Assembly (NCBI RefSeq): GCF_040115645.1
Contig: NC_089571.1
Location: forward strand, 248,001 to 312,000
DNA: 64,000 nucleotides
DNA from: Euwallacea fornicatus
Lineage: Eukaryota > Arthropoda > Insecta > Coleoptera > Curculionidae
Reading direction: 5' to 3'
The position numbers were made by a program, and so were the translations under genes. A model generated the notes under the pieces. It worked only from the letters and a program-made list of their open reading frames with translations, did not search any database and was not told the origin of the DNA. Below, piece after piece: positions 63,668-64,000 of the stretch (the first letter of the stretch is position 1; each line of letters opens with the position of its first letter).

Positions 63668-64000
63668 TAACCTGAAGCGGATTTGTGGTCGACGACCCTG
63701 GTGTTCTCGACGATTTTCTATGGACCAGACACGTTCATTATGTCGATTGAACATGCCCGAGTTAGTAAACTTGCACTCGTTAGAAAAGATCACGTTGGAG
63801 AGAAAATGGGGATTTTGCAAAATGCCACCCGCCATTCAGCATCTCCTGGATACAATTTTTGAGATATGTGAATTTTAAAAGGATATTTTGGTTTTTTTAA
63901 GATTGTCCATACTGCCTGATGAGATATATTAATCTCTTTTGATGTAGAAGGATTATCCTTAATCTAATGGAAAATTAATTCCCTTGGCGTTTAATATTTG
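63668..64000 (-). pseudogene. Mariner relative transposase, cut by window end
   Basis: Minus strand from 64000: STSKEINISHQAVWTILKKP, YPFKIHISQKLYPGDAEWRV, then in the next frame FLSNVIFSNECKFTNSGMFN and RHNERVWSIENR. These are the second HTH and first catalytic block (F-S-D-E reads F-S-N-E here) of the same broad group as 59780-60845. The part after VWSIEN is lost at the mariner insertion. Confidence 0.7.

Overview
This window looks like an AT-rich arthropod, most likely insect, nuclear genome segment. It contains no bacterial-type genes. It carries several transposon classes typical of insects: BEL/Pao and copia LTR retrotransposons, R1-like, R2-like and jockey-like LINEs, Tc1 (DD34E) elements, mariner (DD34D) elements and other mariner relatives. 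The one recognisable piece of a host gene is at the left edge. Between 1488 and 2756 on the + strand lie five serpin C-terminal cassettes. Each has its own 3' splice site in the same phase, followed by the end of a serpin: hinge-proximal residues, the F-x-x-N/D-H-P-F-like signature and a G-R near the end. This is the layout of a serpin gene whose reactive-centre loop is swapped by alternative last exons. The common 5' exons would lie left of the window. At least one cassette is broken.

Region 3.6-31.7 kb is a graveyard of retrotransposons nested in one another. An R1-like LINE family is present at least five times: 3615-5998 (+), 8064-9471 (-), 12470-22295 (+, split), 22300-31330 (+, probably split) and 31340-31700 (+). 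A minus-strand copia element (about 6010-9890) is interrupted by the 8064-9471 LINE, with a 14-bp target-site duplication. A separate R2-like LINE tail lies at 10330-11190. A different LINE in minus orientation (about 26340-29800) splits the fourth R1-like copy. The best preserved element is a minus-strand BEL/Pao retrotransposon, 13459-20521. It has long gag and pol frames and is flanked by a perfect 5-bp duplication (GGCTG). Excising it restores the LINE reading frame. Its 3' LTR looks complete, but the 5' LTR is replaced by a 137-bp hairpin made of the end of the LTR (U5) and its inverted copy.

Region 31.7-64 kb is a cut-and-paste transposon field. It contains DD41D elements with a conserved block about 128 bp from each end, a DD43D-spaced family with TIRs of about 485 bp, internally deleted elements with TIRs of about 400-510 bp around a transposase scrap, several Tc1 elements (two with repeated binding-site-like motifs inside the TIR), one mariner of the DD34D type, a fragment of a plant-type mariner-like transposase, and a jockey-type LINE tail with poly(A). 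Almost all transposases carry stops, frameshifts or lost catalytic residues. Nested insertions give a relative order; for example the DD41D element 59474-61278 sits inside the Tc1 element 58933-62360.

Positions inside ORFs and motifs were read by eye. Element ends supported by TIRs or target duplications are given to the base, while other boundaries are approximate.
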